In this document: positions 44,607-54,534 of the stretch, piece after piece
How positions within the stretch are numbered: the stretch's first letter is position 1
Layout: each line of letters starts with the position of its first letter
NCBI GenBank assembly: GCA_031430595.1
Contig: JANPBU010000016.1
Location: forward strand, 62,001 to 126,000
Direction of reading: 5' to 3'
Length of the DNA stretch: 64,000 nucleotides
From: JANNBN01 sp031430595
GTDB taxonomy: Bacteria > Actinomycetota > Acidimicrobiia > Acidimicrobiales > JANYDT01
The notes under the pieces: model-generated
Databases searched by the model: none
Told to the model about the DNA's origin: nothing
What the model saw: the letters and a program-made list of their open reading frames with translations, nothing else
Made by a program: the position numbers and the translations under genes

Positions 44607-46955
44607 ATGGAAGTATTCGCTTGGGCCGAAAAGTTAAGTGAACAGCTCAACAAGGCTGGCCAACCTGAACTTGCACGGCAAATTTTTGAATTGCCAGTAT
44701 CAGCGGTTGCTCAACACAGCCCCGGCTGGGAGAGCATCTACCTGAGCGTTCTCGCCGCATCACGCGAACTTGAGAATCCGTGGCTTGAGGCCTACGCCCA
44801 TCATTGGGCAGCGCAGTCACGGGTGAGCCGAGATGGTGAAGGGCGCACCGCTCTCAATGATGTCATCTCGGCCGTCGAACGTTCACATCAACCCGACTGT
44901 ATTGAATGCCCGCAAGCAGTGTGCTTAGTCCAAGATCTGGCGACCGTCTATTCGGTAACCGACCGGTCTGGCTACATTGAAGAGCGCCTCGGTGTAGTCG
45001 ATGAGACCCTCGCTCGGATCGATAAGACCTGGACATGTTTTCATTGTCTCAATCGCGAGCGAGCCGATGCGCTCAACGATGCTGGTCGCTACGAAGAAGC
45101 GCTCGTTGTTCTCGACGAAAGCGATGAACTCATGCGAGCTGATGGTGAAGAGATCATTTGGCATTCGACGATTCGGCCCAACGCTCTCATCGAGCTAGGA
45201 CGGGTTCAAGAAGCGCTCGACTGGATGGTTGAAGCTGACAATCACGATGACGACGAAGAAGATGCAACCTGGTTCGGCCGCCAAATTGTGAAGGCTTACG
45301 CCTTGGCCCTACTTGACCGGGTAGATGAAGCCGACGACGTGATCCCACCATCAAGCGATGTTGTTGGCGGCGATTATCGAAGCTGGGTGCGCGCTGCCGA
45401 AGAGATCATTCGCCGTGGCAAGTGGGACAACGATTGGCAGTACGGAGCGACGCTCCGCCGGATGACTGCAGAACTCATTATTAAGGGTAACGGGGCAGCA
45501 GTCGAACTTGCTGAAATTCATTGTCGTCGAGCCGTTGAACGAAAGGCTGGCTGGACCGCCCGCCAGGCACTCGAGCAATTCGGTCGAGCCCAACAAATCC
45601 TTCGAGACCCCCATCGAGTCGACCCACTCGGCGATGAACTTCGGGCGATCGTCGAAGGTCTAGGCGTGACCACCTACCTTCCTGTTGATCCGTTGCAGCT
45701 TGTCGAATTCCTTGCCGACAACCGCGACCCCGAGAAAGAAATTGATCTCTTACTTCTGGCACGCCAGGAGGCTTCGGATGATGATGCGATAGCCCAGCAA
45801 GTTGTGCGAGCCCTCTTCGCACTTGGCGAAGCAGAAACTGCAAAAACTATGGCCCTGGAAGCGTTGGAAGAACAGCCAGGAAGCGAACAACGAGCGCGCG
45901 AGGCGTTGTCACTTTTGAAGCACGGCGATGACGAGGACGGCCAGCGAAAACTCGCTGAACGAATCCAGATCACTCTCCCAGAACTTCATCACTGGATCCT
46001 CGTGGACCTCGCATCTGGTAGTTCAGAATGGAGCGAAGTCATAAAGCACTGCGAACAGATCATTTCGATCAATCCTCAACACCTTCCGAGTCGACGCCGT
46101 TGGGCGCAAACCGCAACCAAATTGCGAGATTTTGCGACTTCGTTCAGACTGCAAAACGAGGTAATAGAAATTCTTAAAACTCAAGACGAAGATACGACAA
46201 GCGACATGTGGGATTTGCTTTCGTATGCCACGCTGGCCGGTGAATGGGAAACAGTTCGAGCTCGTGCCACTGCCTTAGGAATGACCCTTGACGAAGGTAC
46301 CGGACCAATTGATGAGGAGTGGGCGTTTATCAAGGTGGCCTACGACGAACTTGACAAAGACGGCGATCGGGTCATTTGTACGGCGCTTCGAACCGGGCCT
46401 GTGACCGGCCGAGTCATGAGTGTTATGCCGCCGCCCTACCCGGTAAAAACGGGCGACCTCGTCGTCTTCGACGCAGCTCCACTGAATCCGAAACAAGAAG
46501 CTGTCAATCAAGATGAAGAAGACGACGACAACGCAAGCGGCGACGACAACTGGATGCCAGTCTTTCAAGTCATCGGAATAATCAATGAAGGCAACATGGC
46601 GTCGTGGGTAATCGACGGGCCAACCCCGGAGGGAGACGGCTGGGATACATTCCGAAATGAAATTCGCGAATCAGGGTGGGGCCTCTGGGCACTCAGCTCA
46701 GATTCCTACATGGTGACTAACCCTGATGCTGGTCATACCGATGCCGTTCTCTCCGACGTCCAAGAGCTTCCCGGTGTTTTCGCTGCTTTGGCGGTACCAG
46801 CCGGGGTAACTCCGCTGGAAGTTCATCACAGGCTCGTTGTCTTAACCCAATCGTGGGAACGTCCTGTGGCCTGGTTGCGCCTCGCTGAAGCTGCCGGGCT
46901 TGATCAGCACGAACTTGATCGTCAACAAAAAATCGTCGACGACTACAACCTCTGA
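44607..46955 (+). CDS. TPR-rich partner protein of the Hsp90-like gene
   Basis: 782 residues, acidic, nearly all helical. TPR-like motifs can be read through about residues 1-520 (for example ADALNDAGRYEEALVVLDE and NALIELGRVQEALDWMVEA). CIECPQAVC and CFHCL may form a metal site. The last about 250 residues contain a different, beta-containing domain (VICTALRTGPVTGRVMSV, shortened) and an acidic loop. In eukaryotes TPR proteins serve Hsp90 as co-chaperones; here gene order suggests the same idea, not proven. Confidence 0.8.
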   Translation: MEVFAWAEKLSEQLNKAGQPELARQIFELPVSAVAQHSPGWESIYLSVLAASRELENPWLEAYAHHWAAQSRVSRDGEGRTALNDVISAVERSHQPDCIECPQAVCLVQDLATVYSVTDRSGYIEERLGVVDETLARIDKTWTCFHCLNRERADALNDAGRYEEALVVLDESDELMRADGEEIIWHSTIRPNALIELGRVQEALDWMVEADNHDDDEEDATWFGRQIVKAYALALLDRVDEADDVIPPSSDVVGGDYRSWVRAAEEIIRRGKWDNDWQYGATLRRMTAELIIKGNGAAVELAEIHCRRAVERKAGWTARQALEQFGRAQQILRDPHRVDPLGDELRAIVEGLGVTTYLPVDPLQLVEFLADNRDPEKEIDLLLLARQEASDDDAIAQQVVRALFALGEAETAKTMALEALEEQPGSEQRAREALSLLKHGDDEDGQRKLAERIQITLPELHHWILVDLASGSSEWSEVIKHCEQIISINPQHLPSRRRWAQTATKLRDFATSFRLQNEVIEILKTQDEDTTSDMWDLLSYATLAGEWETVRARATALGMTLDEGTGPIDEEWAFIKVAYDELDKDGDRVICTALRTGPVTGRVMSVMPPPYPVKTGDLVVFDAAPLNPKQEAVNQDEEDDDNASGDDNWMPVFQVIGIINEGNMASWVIDGPTPEGDGWDTFRNEIRESGWGLWALSSDSYMVTNPDAGHTDAVLSDVQELPGVFAALAVPAGVTPLEVHHRLVVLTQSWERPVAWLRLAEAAGLDQHELDRQQKIVDDYNL

Positions 46956-46971
46956 TTGTGTTCCTTGGCCC

Positions 46972-49161
46972 TTAGAGGTTGATGCTCACGGATTGGTCAC
47001 CAGCAACCCCTCGACCAAACGAAACGGTCAGCGAACACGGGCCCTTTTCGTACACCCAACCTCCTGCTTCGCGAACCCCCAGTTCGCGAAGATCGAGACT
47101 CAACAATACGGTCGTTGACTCACCTGCTGCCGCAGCGACTCGGGCAAAGCCGACCAATCGTTGAGCGGCGCGCTCGTATGTGGACTGAGGAAGCGACGCA
47201 TACACCTGCACGACCGTCTCACCTGACCGGTCGCCGGTGTTACGCACTTCGGCCGCGAGTTCTGCTCCGATCGGCGAACCGAACCCGGCGCGATCGACGA
47301 CTGACACCTTGACGTTGTCGATGTTCCAAGTGGTGTACCCAAGACCAAATCCGAACCCGAACTTCGGGGCTACCCCGTCCGCGTCGAGCTTCCACTGGCC
47401 ATGCAACAAATCATACGTTTCGCTGGTCGCATCACGGTCGAAGTGAACAAGATCTGTTTCAGTCACCGGTATCGCAAACGGAAGGCGGCCTCCCGGTTCG
47501 GCGACACCACTGATCACGTCGGCCAATGCGGTCCCACCTTCCATACCCGGGTACCACAAAAGCAGAACCGAACGAACTTCATCGGCCCATGGCATAACAA
47601 CAGCGCTGCCGGTCATTACACACACCACAGTGTTCGCGCTGACCGCTGCCGTCGCCAAAATGAGTGCCTCGTCGACATCCGAGAGGCGCAAACTTGAACG
47701 ATCACCACCAGGAGCCATTCCGCCAACACCTTCAGATGGACGTGTGCCGTCAAGATCTTCCGGCAAAACAGTCGGCGCATTGGTCGGCATAACCGCCGCG
47801 GCCGTGGCCCCAACCGTTGGGTCGTCCATTGCCGGAAACAGGCCCTCGGCAAGCTTCATGGTGCCGGCGTTATCGATGTATTCGCCTTCGTCATCTTTTG
47901 TGTAGCCGACAACGACAACCACCAAATCGGCACCGGCACCTATCGACGCATCGCTTTCGCTGTAGGCGATCGTCGCCTGAGGATACTGTGCGCGCAGACC
48001 ATCTAGAGGTGTCACTACATAGGGTGGGTTCACATTGCTCGAACCACCGTCGCCGAGGTTTGCGACCGACGCGAGTCGACCGAGAACAGCAATTCTGTGA
48101 ACCGATTCGACCTTGGACGGAAGTAGTGCATCGGTGTTGCGAAGCATGACGATCGACTTGTGGGCAGCCTCGCGAGCAAGCGAAACGTGAGGGGCTGAGA
48201 CAATCACCGATGAGTCAACAGTTTTGTCAAAAACCCATGCGAATTTCAGGAAACTCGCAATGGTGCGACAAACGGAGGCATCTACTTCTTCCACCAGCAG
48301 TTCTCCGGCTTCGATTGCTTTCGCAAGAGCCAATGCTCGTTGCTGACGAAAGGGCATCTCGATATCGAGCCCGGCCTTGACTGACTTCACCGGGTCACGT
48401 AGTCCGAAAATGAAGTCGGAGGTTACGAAACCGTCCCACCCCCATTCGTCTCGAAGAACCGAAGTGAGAAGCGTTTCATTTTCGCCACACCACTCGCCGT
48501 TCACAGAGTTATATGCAGACATAACACTTGCAACGCCGGCATCTGCAACCCGTTTGAAATGCGGCAGGTACACCTCGTGAAGTCCTCGTTCACTTACCGT
48601 TATGTCGACGCTGAACCGGGCGTTTTCCATTGAGTTAAGGGCAAAGTGCTTCATACAGGCCATCACATAGGTCTGCAACCCCTCAGTTAATGCCTGAGCC
48701 ATAACGCCGACATGGTGGGGGTCTTCTCCGTAGGTTTCCTGTGCCCGCCCCCATGCCGGATGGCGAAGCAGGTTCATACACACAGCCCCCGTGTACGTGG
48801 CACCACTGGCTCGCAGTTCAGCCCCGATCGCTTCACCGATCCGACGCTCAAGATCCATATCGAAGGTGGCACCACGAGCCATGCTGACCGGGAAACAGGT
48901 GGCGTGCCCAACGACACAACCTCGTGGGCCGTCAGAGAACTGCAAGCCGGGAATACCGAGTCGGTCAACCGCCGCAGCGGGCCAGGTGTGGCGGTAATAG
49001 CCACCGGCCGTCATATCGAAAAGCCCCGGCCAAAACGGCAGATCACCATCAAGACAACCCAGCTTCTCGTCGAGGGTCATCAATGCCACCATGGTTGCAG
49101 CTTCGGCGTGATGATCAACTCCGCTGGCTACTCGGGCTACCGCTTCAGAAAACAAAGTCAT
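46972..49161 (-). CDS. Glycoside hydrolase family 3 (beta-glucosidase-like)
   Basis: 729 residues. The N-terminal TIM barrel has FSDGPRG, MACMKHFALNS with the KHF substrate site, SAYNSVNG and the nucleophile Asp in FVTSDFIFG. The alpha/beta sandwich domain and a C-terminal fibronectin III-like domain (GDRSGETVVQVYAS) follow. No signal peptide, so it acts in the cytosol on imported oligosaccharides. The substrate (glucose, xylose or others) cannot be decided. Convergent with the TPR gene (16-base gap), divergent from the helicase. Confidence 0.93.
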   Translation of the reverse strand: MTLFSEAVARVASGVDHHAEAATMVALMTLDEKLGCLDGDLPFWPGLFDMTAGGYYRHTWPAAAVDRLGIPGLQFSDGPRGCVVGHATCFPVSMARGATFDMDLERRIGEAIGAELRASGATYTGAVCMNLLRHPAWGRAQETYGEDPHHVGVMAQALTEGLQTYVMACMKHFALNSMENARFSVDITVSERGLHEVYLPHFKRVADAGVASVMSAYNSVNGEWCGENETLLTSVLRDEWGWDGFVTSDFIFGLRDPVKSVKAGLDIEMPFRQQRALALAKAIEAGELLVEEVDASVCRTIASFLKFAWVFDKTVDSSVIVSAPHVSLAREAAHKSIVMLRNTDALLPSKVESVHRIAVLGRLASVANLGDGGSSNVNPPYVVTPLDGLRAQYPQATIAYSESDASIGAGADLVVVVVGYTKDDEGEYIDNAGTMKLAEGLFPAMDDPTVGATAAAVMPTNAPTVLPEDLDGTRPSEGVGGMAPGGDRSSLRLSDVDEALILATAAVSANTVVCVMTGSAVVMPWADEVRSVLLLWYPGMEGGTALADVISGVAEPGGRLPFAIPVTETDLVHFDRDATSETYDLLHGQWKLDADGVAPKFGFGFGLGYTTWNIDNVKVSVVDRAGFGSPIGAELAAEVRNTGDRSGETVVQVYASLPQSTYERAAQRLVGFARVAAAAGESTTVLLSLDLRELGVREAGGWVYEKGPCSLTVSFGRGVAGDQSVSINL

Positions 49162-49277
49162 GCCTCATCTTGTCCCACCTAAAACACACGCAAAACCCCA
49201 AACGACCACACGCCACGTCCAAAATCGCCCCAGAACGGCACCATTCGGGCGTTGGCGTGTGGTCTCGTGCTGCGAGA

Positions 49278-51809
49278 ATGGGGGGCATGGCCGGACCTTC
49301 GCTCATCGATCGACTTCCACCGGTCGGGTCTGATCCCTCTGATGTGCTCGATGGCTTCGCGTCGTGGGCTGCAGAATCTGGCCGTCCCCTTTACCCGCAC
49401 CAGGAAGAGGCAGCACTTGCCTTGGCTGATGAGCAGCACGTGGTGTTGGCTACCCCAACTGGGTCAGGGAAGTCAATGGCTGCGGTGGCCGGAATCGTGT
49501 TGGCTATGAATAGGGGGCAACGGGCAGTGTGGACGGCCCCCATCAAGGCCCTGGTTTCTGAGAAGTTCTTTGAACTGGTCGACCTGCTCGGGGCCCAATC
49601 GGTTGGCCTGGCGATAGGCGACGCATCGATCAACCGAAACGCGCCCGTGTTGGTGTGCACCGCAGAGGTCTTAGCCAACCAAGCCCTCGGTGGAAGCGAC
49701 GACGTGGGTTTTGCATGCCTTGATGAGTTTCACTACTACGGCGAACACGACCGGGGTTGGGCCTGGCAGGTACCGCTACTTCTTATGCCGAATTGCCAGT
49801 TCCTTTTGGCTTCGGCAACGCTCGGCGACGTTTCACCAATCGTCGCCGACCTAGAAAGCCGAACCAATCGGCCGGTGACACAGGTAATGAGCGTTGACCG
49901 GCCCACACCGCTCTACCACCAGTACCGAACCACACCGGTTTCAGACAGTGTGCTTGAAGCGATCGAAAAAGGTCTCTCGCCGATTTACCTGGTGCACTCA
50001 AGCCAGGCCGACGCCATCGAACGAGCGCAGGCGATGGTTAGCCTTCCGCTCACCTCTCGCGCTCAACGTGAAGCCATTGCGGAAGCCATCAAGGGAGTCA
50101 AGCTCAATACGGGTTTCGGTCAGGCATTGGGTCGATACTTACGTAATGGCGTTGGTGTTCACCATGCAGGAATGCTGCCAAAGTATCGCCGTCTGGTCGA
50201 AAAGCTGGCAGGTGACGGCCTGCTTCCGGTGATTTGCGGTACCGACACCCTCGGGGTTGGTATCAACATACCGATTCGAACCGTACTCATGAGTGCTCTC
50301 ACCAAGTTCGATGGCACAAAGGTACGTACACTTAGGGCTCGCGAATTTCACCAGCTTTCCGGGCGGGCAGGACGACCTGGGTTTGACCCCGACGGGCACG
50401 TCTGGGCACAGGCGCCCGAGCATGTCATCGATAACGAACGAGCACTCGCTCGCGCCGGGGACGACCCGAAGGCCCGCCGAAAGGTCAAGCGGTCTGATGC
50501 ACCAAAAGGTTTTGTTCATTGGGACGAAAAGACGTTCGAGCGACTTATCGGGGCGTCACCAGAGCCACTGGTTTCGCGTTTCAAGGTAACCGCCGACATG
50601 GTGGCCTCAGTGTTGAGTCGCCCCGGTGATGGTCCCGATGTATTGAAAGATCTACTGGCTACCAATCACGACACCGATACTCGTAAGCGCACTCACAAAC
50701 GACGGGCTATGCATGTGTACCGCTCGCTGGAGGCTGCCGGGGTTGCATCGAGGGTTCGCAATGCAGACGGAACCTGCGCCGGGGTTCGCATTGGCTCTGA
50801 GGCGAGCGACGGTAGCGACGAACTTGAACGGGTGAGGTTCACTTCGCCGCTTGGTCCGTTTGCCATCGAAGCGATAGCCAGTTTCGAACAAGACCTCGTG
50901 ACCTACCCGCTCGATGTGGTGAGTGTCATCGAGAGCACCGTTGAAAACCCGATGGCCATTCTTATTGGCCAAGAGAAGCAGGCTCGGGCCGCCGAGATTG
51001 CGCGTCTTAAGTCTGAAGGTGTCGAGTTTGATGATCGGATTCTTTTGATCGAAGGGGTGAGCTGGCCCAAGCCACTCGAAGAAGAGCTCAATACGATGTT
51101 TGCGATTTACAAACAACACCACCCATGGACAGAAACGTACCCTCAACCAAAGAGTATCGTACGTGAACTTATTGAAACCGGCGAGGGCTTTGGTAGCTTC
51201 ATCAAGCGTTTTTCACTCGAACGAAGTGAGGGTTTGCTACTTCGCTATCTCACAGATGTTTGGCGGGCCCTTGACCGTTCACTTGCGCTTGAGGCGTACA
51301 CCGACGAAGTAGAAGACGTTATCGAATGGTTGGCCGCCATGATCAAAGCCGTTGACGCCAGCCTCATCGAGGAATGGGAGCGCCTTGCAGGCCTTGACCC
51401 AGTGAACAAGTCGGCCCACGATGCCCCGATTGGTTCGCCACTTGTCGGCCCCGCTGGGCCACCGAAGGGCTGGAAGACTGCGCTACGAACCCAATCGTTT
51501 GCGTGGGTTGAATTGTTGGCCATACGCCGCCACGACAAACTCGTCGAGCGCACGGGCTGGGCTCACGAGGCAATCTACGAGGCAATGAAGCCCTACTGGG
51601 CTGCCTACGACTCGATATCTACAGATGCAGACGCTCGGTCGTCAACACACTTTTCGCTGGTTGAAGGCCCAGATGAGTGGACGGCCACCCAACAACTTGT
51701 CGACCCAGCCGACGATGGTGAATGGCGGTTCGTTTCAACGATGAATATTGCTGAGTCGCTCGAAGCAGGCCACCCCATTCTCAAACTTGTTACGCTCGGA
51801 AGCATATGA
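49278..51809 (+). CDS. DEAD/DEAH-box helicase with DUF3516 C-terminus
   Basis: 843 residues from the ATG at 49278; an ATG at 49287 is equally possible. Superfamily 2 motifs: Q-like YPHQEEAA, Walker A TPTGSGKS, motif II LDEFH, motif III SATLGD, motif V TDTLGVGINIP and motif VI QLSGRAGRPG. The Ski2-like order and the C-terminal DUF3516 region (about 420-843) mark the actinobacterial family of RNA/DNA helicases. Specific substrate unknown. Its stop overlaps the GNAT gene start (ATGA). Confidence 0.93.
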   Translation: MGGMAGPSLIDRLPPVGSDPSDVLDGFASWAAESGRPLYPHQEEAALALADEQHVVLATPTGSGKSMAAVAGIVLAMNRGQRAVWTAPIKALVSEKFFELVDLLGAQSVGLAIGDASINRNAPVLVCTAEVLANQALGGSDDVGFACLDEFHYYGEHDRGWAWQVPLLLMPNCQFLLASATLGDVSPIVADLESRTNRPVTQVMSVDRPTPLYHQYRTTPVSDSVLEAIEKGLSPIYLVHSSQADAIERAQAMVSLPLTSRAQREAIAEAIKGVKLNTGFGQALGRYLRNGVGVHHAGMLPKYRRLVEKLAGDGLLPVICGTDTLGVGINIPIRTVLMSALTKFDGTKVRTLRAREFHQLSGRAGRPGFDPDGHVWAQAPEHVIDNERALARAGDDPKARRKVKRSDAPKGFVHWDEKTFERLIGASPEPLVSRFKVTADMVASVLSRPGDGPDVLKDLLATNHDTDTRKRTHKRRAMHVYRSLEAAGVASRVRNADGTCAGVRIGSEASDGSDELERVRFTSPLGPFAIEAIASFEQDLVTYPLDVVSVIESTVENPMAILIGQEKQARAAEIARLKSEGVEFDDRILLIEGVSWPKPLEEELNTMFAIYKQHHPWTETYPQPKSIVRELIETGEGFGSFIKRFSLERSEGLLLRYLTDVWRALDRSLALEAYTDEVEDVIEWLAAMIKAVDASLIEEWERLAGLDPVNKSAHDAPIGSPLVGPAGPPKGWKTALRTQSFAWVELLAIRRHDKLVERTGWAHEAIYEAMKPYWAAYDSISTDADARSSTHFSLVEGPDEWTATQQLVDPADDGEWRFVSTMNIAESLEAGHPILKLVTLGSI

Positions 51810-52438
51810 GTACGTTTGATCAACCTCTGCTTTCCGGTGCCTCTGTTCGCCTCGAACCACTCACAGAAGCCCACGTATCCGCACTCAGCAACGCGATACA
51901 AGGGATTGATCGCTCAACCTTTGATTGGGCACCGGTTCCTTCGACCGGCGATGGGGCAGAAGCCATGGTCGCTGATCGCCTGAGCCTTGCAGCAAGTGGC
52001 TCATGGATACCGTATGTACAAATACGAATCGGTGACGGTGGACTAGTCGGAATGACGAACTTCTTAAATATCGAACGGTGGAACGGGCCGACTACCTCGC
52101 CAACAAGCGTTGAAATCGGCGGAACATGGTTGGCCCCGAGCGCCCAACGAACCCCAATCAATACCGAGGCGAAGCTCCTGCTGCTCACTCACGCATTTGA
52201 GGTGTGGGAGGTCGTACGAGTTCAGGTTAAAACCGACGCTCGAAACGAGCGAAGCCGGTCCGCTATTTTGCGGCTTGGGGCAACGTTTGAAGGTGTCTTG
52301 CGCAACTACCAACCCGGGCAAGGCGACTCGGGAACTGGGACACCGCGCGATACTGCGATGTACTCGATCATCAAACCTGAGTGGCCAAACGTCAAACAAC
52401 ATTTACTGCGCGGCCTCAGTCCCCTAGTAAAGGACTAA
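51806..52438 (+). CDS. GNAT family N-acetyltransferase
   Basis: 210 residues, RimJ/RimL-like. Visible parts are VRLEPLTEAHVSAL at the N-terminus, GGLVGMTNFLNI, VEIGGTWLAPSAQRTPINTEAKLLLL with the acetyl-CoA loop, and VQVKTDARNERSRSAILRLGA. It would acetylate an amine, possibly the end of a protein; the target is unknown. Translationally coupled to the helicase gene. Confidence 0.9.
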   Translation: MSTFDQPLLSGASVRLEPLTEAHVSALSNAIQGIDRSTFDWAPVPSTGDGAEAMVADRLSLAASGSWIPYVQIRIGDGGLVGMTNFLNIERWNGPTTSPTSVEIGGTWLAPSAQRTPINTEAKLLLLTHAFEVWEVVRVQVKTDARNERSRSAILRLGATFEGVLRNYQPGQGDSGTGTPRDTAMYSIIKPEWPNVKQHLLRGLSPLVKD

Positions 52439-53616
52439 GTACGCGCAGTAATCGTGTTGCGCACTCGACCGATCGTCTCATCGAGTAGTGCCGTCGTCGT
52501 ACCAAAATTCCACCGGAACCAGTTACTTGCAATCGGGCCAAATGACGACCCCGGAGAAAACGCCACACGAGCTTCGTCCAGTAACCATCCGGCTGGGCCG
52601 GAAAGAGCACCACCAACGGCTTCCATCAAACCCGTAGCATCGACCCAGCCGAGATACGTGGCCTCAGGGCTAACCATTGCCAACAATCCGTCAAAGCTGG
52701 CAATAGCCGAAGCGAGCTGATCACGTCTTGCTTTAAGGTGCGCCAACGCCTCGACCCGCCATGGTTCACCACTCTCGTAGGCTGCCTTCATTGCGATCAG
52801 ACCGAGCAGTCCAACACCTGGTCGTTTAATCCCAGCCGCAACACCGATCTGCAAAGCCAGCTGGGCCCCCGAAGCAATGATCGCCGCGCATTTCAACCCG
52901 GCCAAATTCCAGGTTTTAGAAGCCGAGGTTACGGTCACCACTACCCCATCGGCGCCGGGCCGGGTGGCAATCGGAACAAACCCGGCCGAGTACACAAACG
53001 GGGCATGAATCTCGTCGCTCACAATGAAACACCCGTGCCGGTTGGCCGAGGCAATCAACGCGTCGAGTTCCTCCACCGTGAACACCGTCCCGGTCGGATT
53101 ATGTGGATGACACAGGGCAAGTACTTTCGCCCGACCGCTGGCAAAGGCTCCGTCAATTGCTTCGAGATCAAGCTGCCAGCGACCACCGTTTCGAAGTAAA
53201 TCAATCGGAACCTGCACCCGACCTTCCATTCGGCTAAAGATGAGAAACGGTGCATAGATAGGCGTAGTTACGATGACGCCATCACCAGCTTCACTGAGTT
53301 GCTGCACCGCCAGATCCATACCGATCACTACGTCGGGGATCATGAATATGTGGGCAGGGTCAGGGTGCCAATCAAACGCTCGACCCAGCCAGCCAGCAAC
53401 ACACTCCGCGAAATCAGTCTTGTCTTGTTTGGAAACGTATCCGAGGTCATGCCGATCGATAGCTGCGTGCAATACCGTTTGCACTTCGCGACACAACGGA
53501 AAATCTGCCTCGGCAACAAAAGCCGGAATCACCCCAGCAGGATATTCAGTCCACTTATAACTTTGATGCAGATGAAGTTCCGCTTCAGTGAGCAGGTCAA
53601 AATTGTATGTAGGCAT
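52435..53616 (-). CDS. MalY/PatB-type aminotransferase, C-S lyase
   Basis: 393 residues, fold type I PLP enzyme. PatB signs: MPTYNFD start, the MIPDVVIGMDLAVQQL region, CHPHNPTG, VSDEIHAPF and the PLP lysine in SASKTWNLAGLK. Such enzymes split cystathionine or cysteine conjugates and give sulfide or thiol. It overlaps the GNAT gene end by four bases (convergent) and lies 11 bases after the PhyH gene on the same strand. Confidence 0.93.
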   Translation of the reverse strand: MPTYNFDLLTEAELHLHQSYKWTEYPAGVIPAFVAEADFPLCREVQTVLHAAIDRHDLGYVSKQDKTDFAECVAGWLGRAFDWHPDPAHIFMIPDVVIGMDLAVQQLSEAGDGVIVTTPIYAPFLIFSRMEGRVQVPIDLLRNGGRWQLDLEAIDGAFASGRAKVLALCHPHNPTGTVFTVEELDALIASANRHGCFIVSDEIHAPFVYSAGFVPIATRPGADGVVVTVTSASKTWNLAGLKCAAIIASGAQLALQIGVAAGIKRPGVGLLGLIAMKAAYESGEPWRVEALAHLKARRDQLASAIASFDGLLAMVSPEATYLGWVDATGLMEAVGGALSGPAGWLLDEARVAFSPGSSFGPIASNWFRWNFGTTTALLDETIGRVRNTITART

Positions 53617-53627
53617 ACCTGAAGCCG

Positions 53628-54479
53628 CTAGAAGCCCATAAGTGGTTGATCGGTCGAACGGTGCAACCAGTTCTCGGCCGGATACTGCGCCTGACCGTCG
53701 ATGACGTGAAGCGAGTAAGCATCGCGGCGTTTCGTGGATCGATTCGCCCCCGACAGATGTGGAAGCAACCCGTGAAGCATCACCAATGTCCCTGCAGGAG
53801 CCTCTAGGGGTATGGCACCCTCGGCCGCGATTTCTGGCCCGTACACCTCGAACGAGGTTCCAGCATTGTCATCGCGCGCATCGTTACGAACAAGCTTTTT
53901 TCGAAGCTCGGTACGATGGCCCCCGGGAACCGCCCACAGGCAGCCGTTTTCAAGCGTTGCATCTTGTACCGCGAACCAAAAACCTGTCACCGTGATTGGG
54001 TCGGTATACAAGAACGTCGCATCTTGATGGCACGTCACCTCGCCACCTATGAGCGGATTTTTAAAGATGTACATACTTTGCAGCAGCTTCGGGTCGGCCA
54101 AACCAATATCGGTCGAGATTGCCGCCAAATCAGGGTTGCGACTGAACGCACTAAACGTTGGGTCAAGATCGTGCATTGCGTGGCCGATCTTGTTAACTGC
54201 ACCAGCTTTATCTCTTGTTAAGCGACCCTCGGAATCGACAGCTTCTTCTTCAAGAAAACACCGCACCGAGTTACCTGAACCAAGAAACCACGCGTCTGAG
54301 GTTCGAGTTTGTTCTTTGGTGGTGAACACACTTCGGTGTTCTTCTGGATCAAACGCCTCAACCATTTCACGCGCCCGATCCATCAGGTCGGTGCAGGCTT
54401 TGGTATCAACAAAGCCCTCAATTTTCAAAAACCCATCGCGTTCCCACGAATCGACCTGTGACTGGGTAAGTAATGCCAT
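53628..54479 (-). CDS. Phytanoyl-CoA dioxygenase family protein
   Basis: 283 residues of the PhyH family of non-haem Fe(II)/2-oxoglutarate dioxygenases. The iron ligands are H and D in CHQDATFLY and the His in LLPHLSGANRS, with an Arg a few residues later to bind 2-oxoglutarate. The substrate is not known. It starts the two-gene unit with the PatB-type lyase and is divergent from the histidine phosphatase. Confidence 0.92.
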   Translation of the reverse strand: MALLTQSQVDSWERDGFLKIEGFVDTKACTDLMDRAREMVEAFDPEEHRSVFTTKEQTRTSDAWFLGSGNSVRCFLEEEAVDSEGRLTRDKAGAVNKIGHAMHDLDPTFSAFSRNPDLAAISTDIGLADPKLLQSMYIFKNPLIGGEVTCHQDATFLYTDPITVTGFWFAVQDATLENGCLWAVPGGHRTELRKKLVRNDARDDNAGTSFEVYGPEIAAEGAIPLEAPAGTLVMLHGLLPHLSGANRSTKRRDAYSLHVIDGQAQYPAENWLHRSTDQPLMGF

Positions 54480-54534
54480 GTTTACGTTCTAGTTGCTAGG
54501 ACGGGTCTCGCTCAACGGTAGGGTCGGTATTGCC

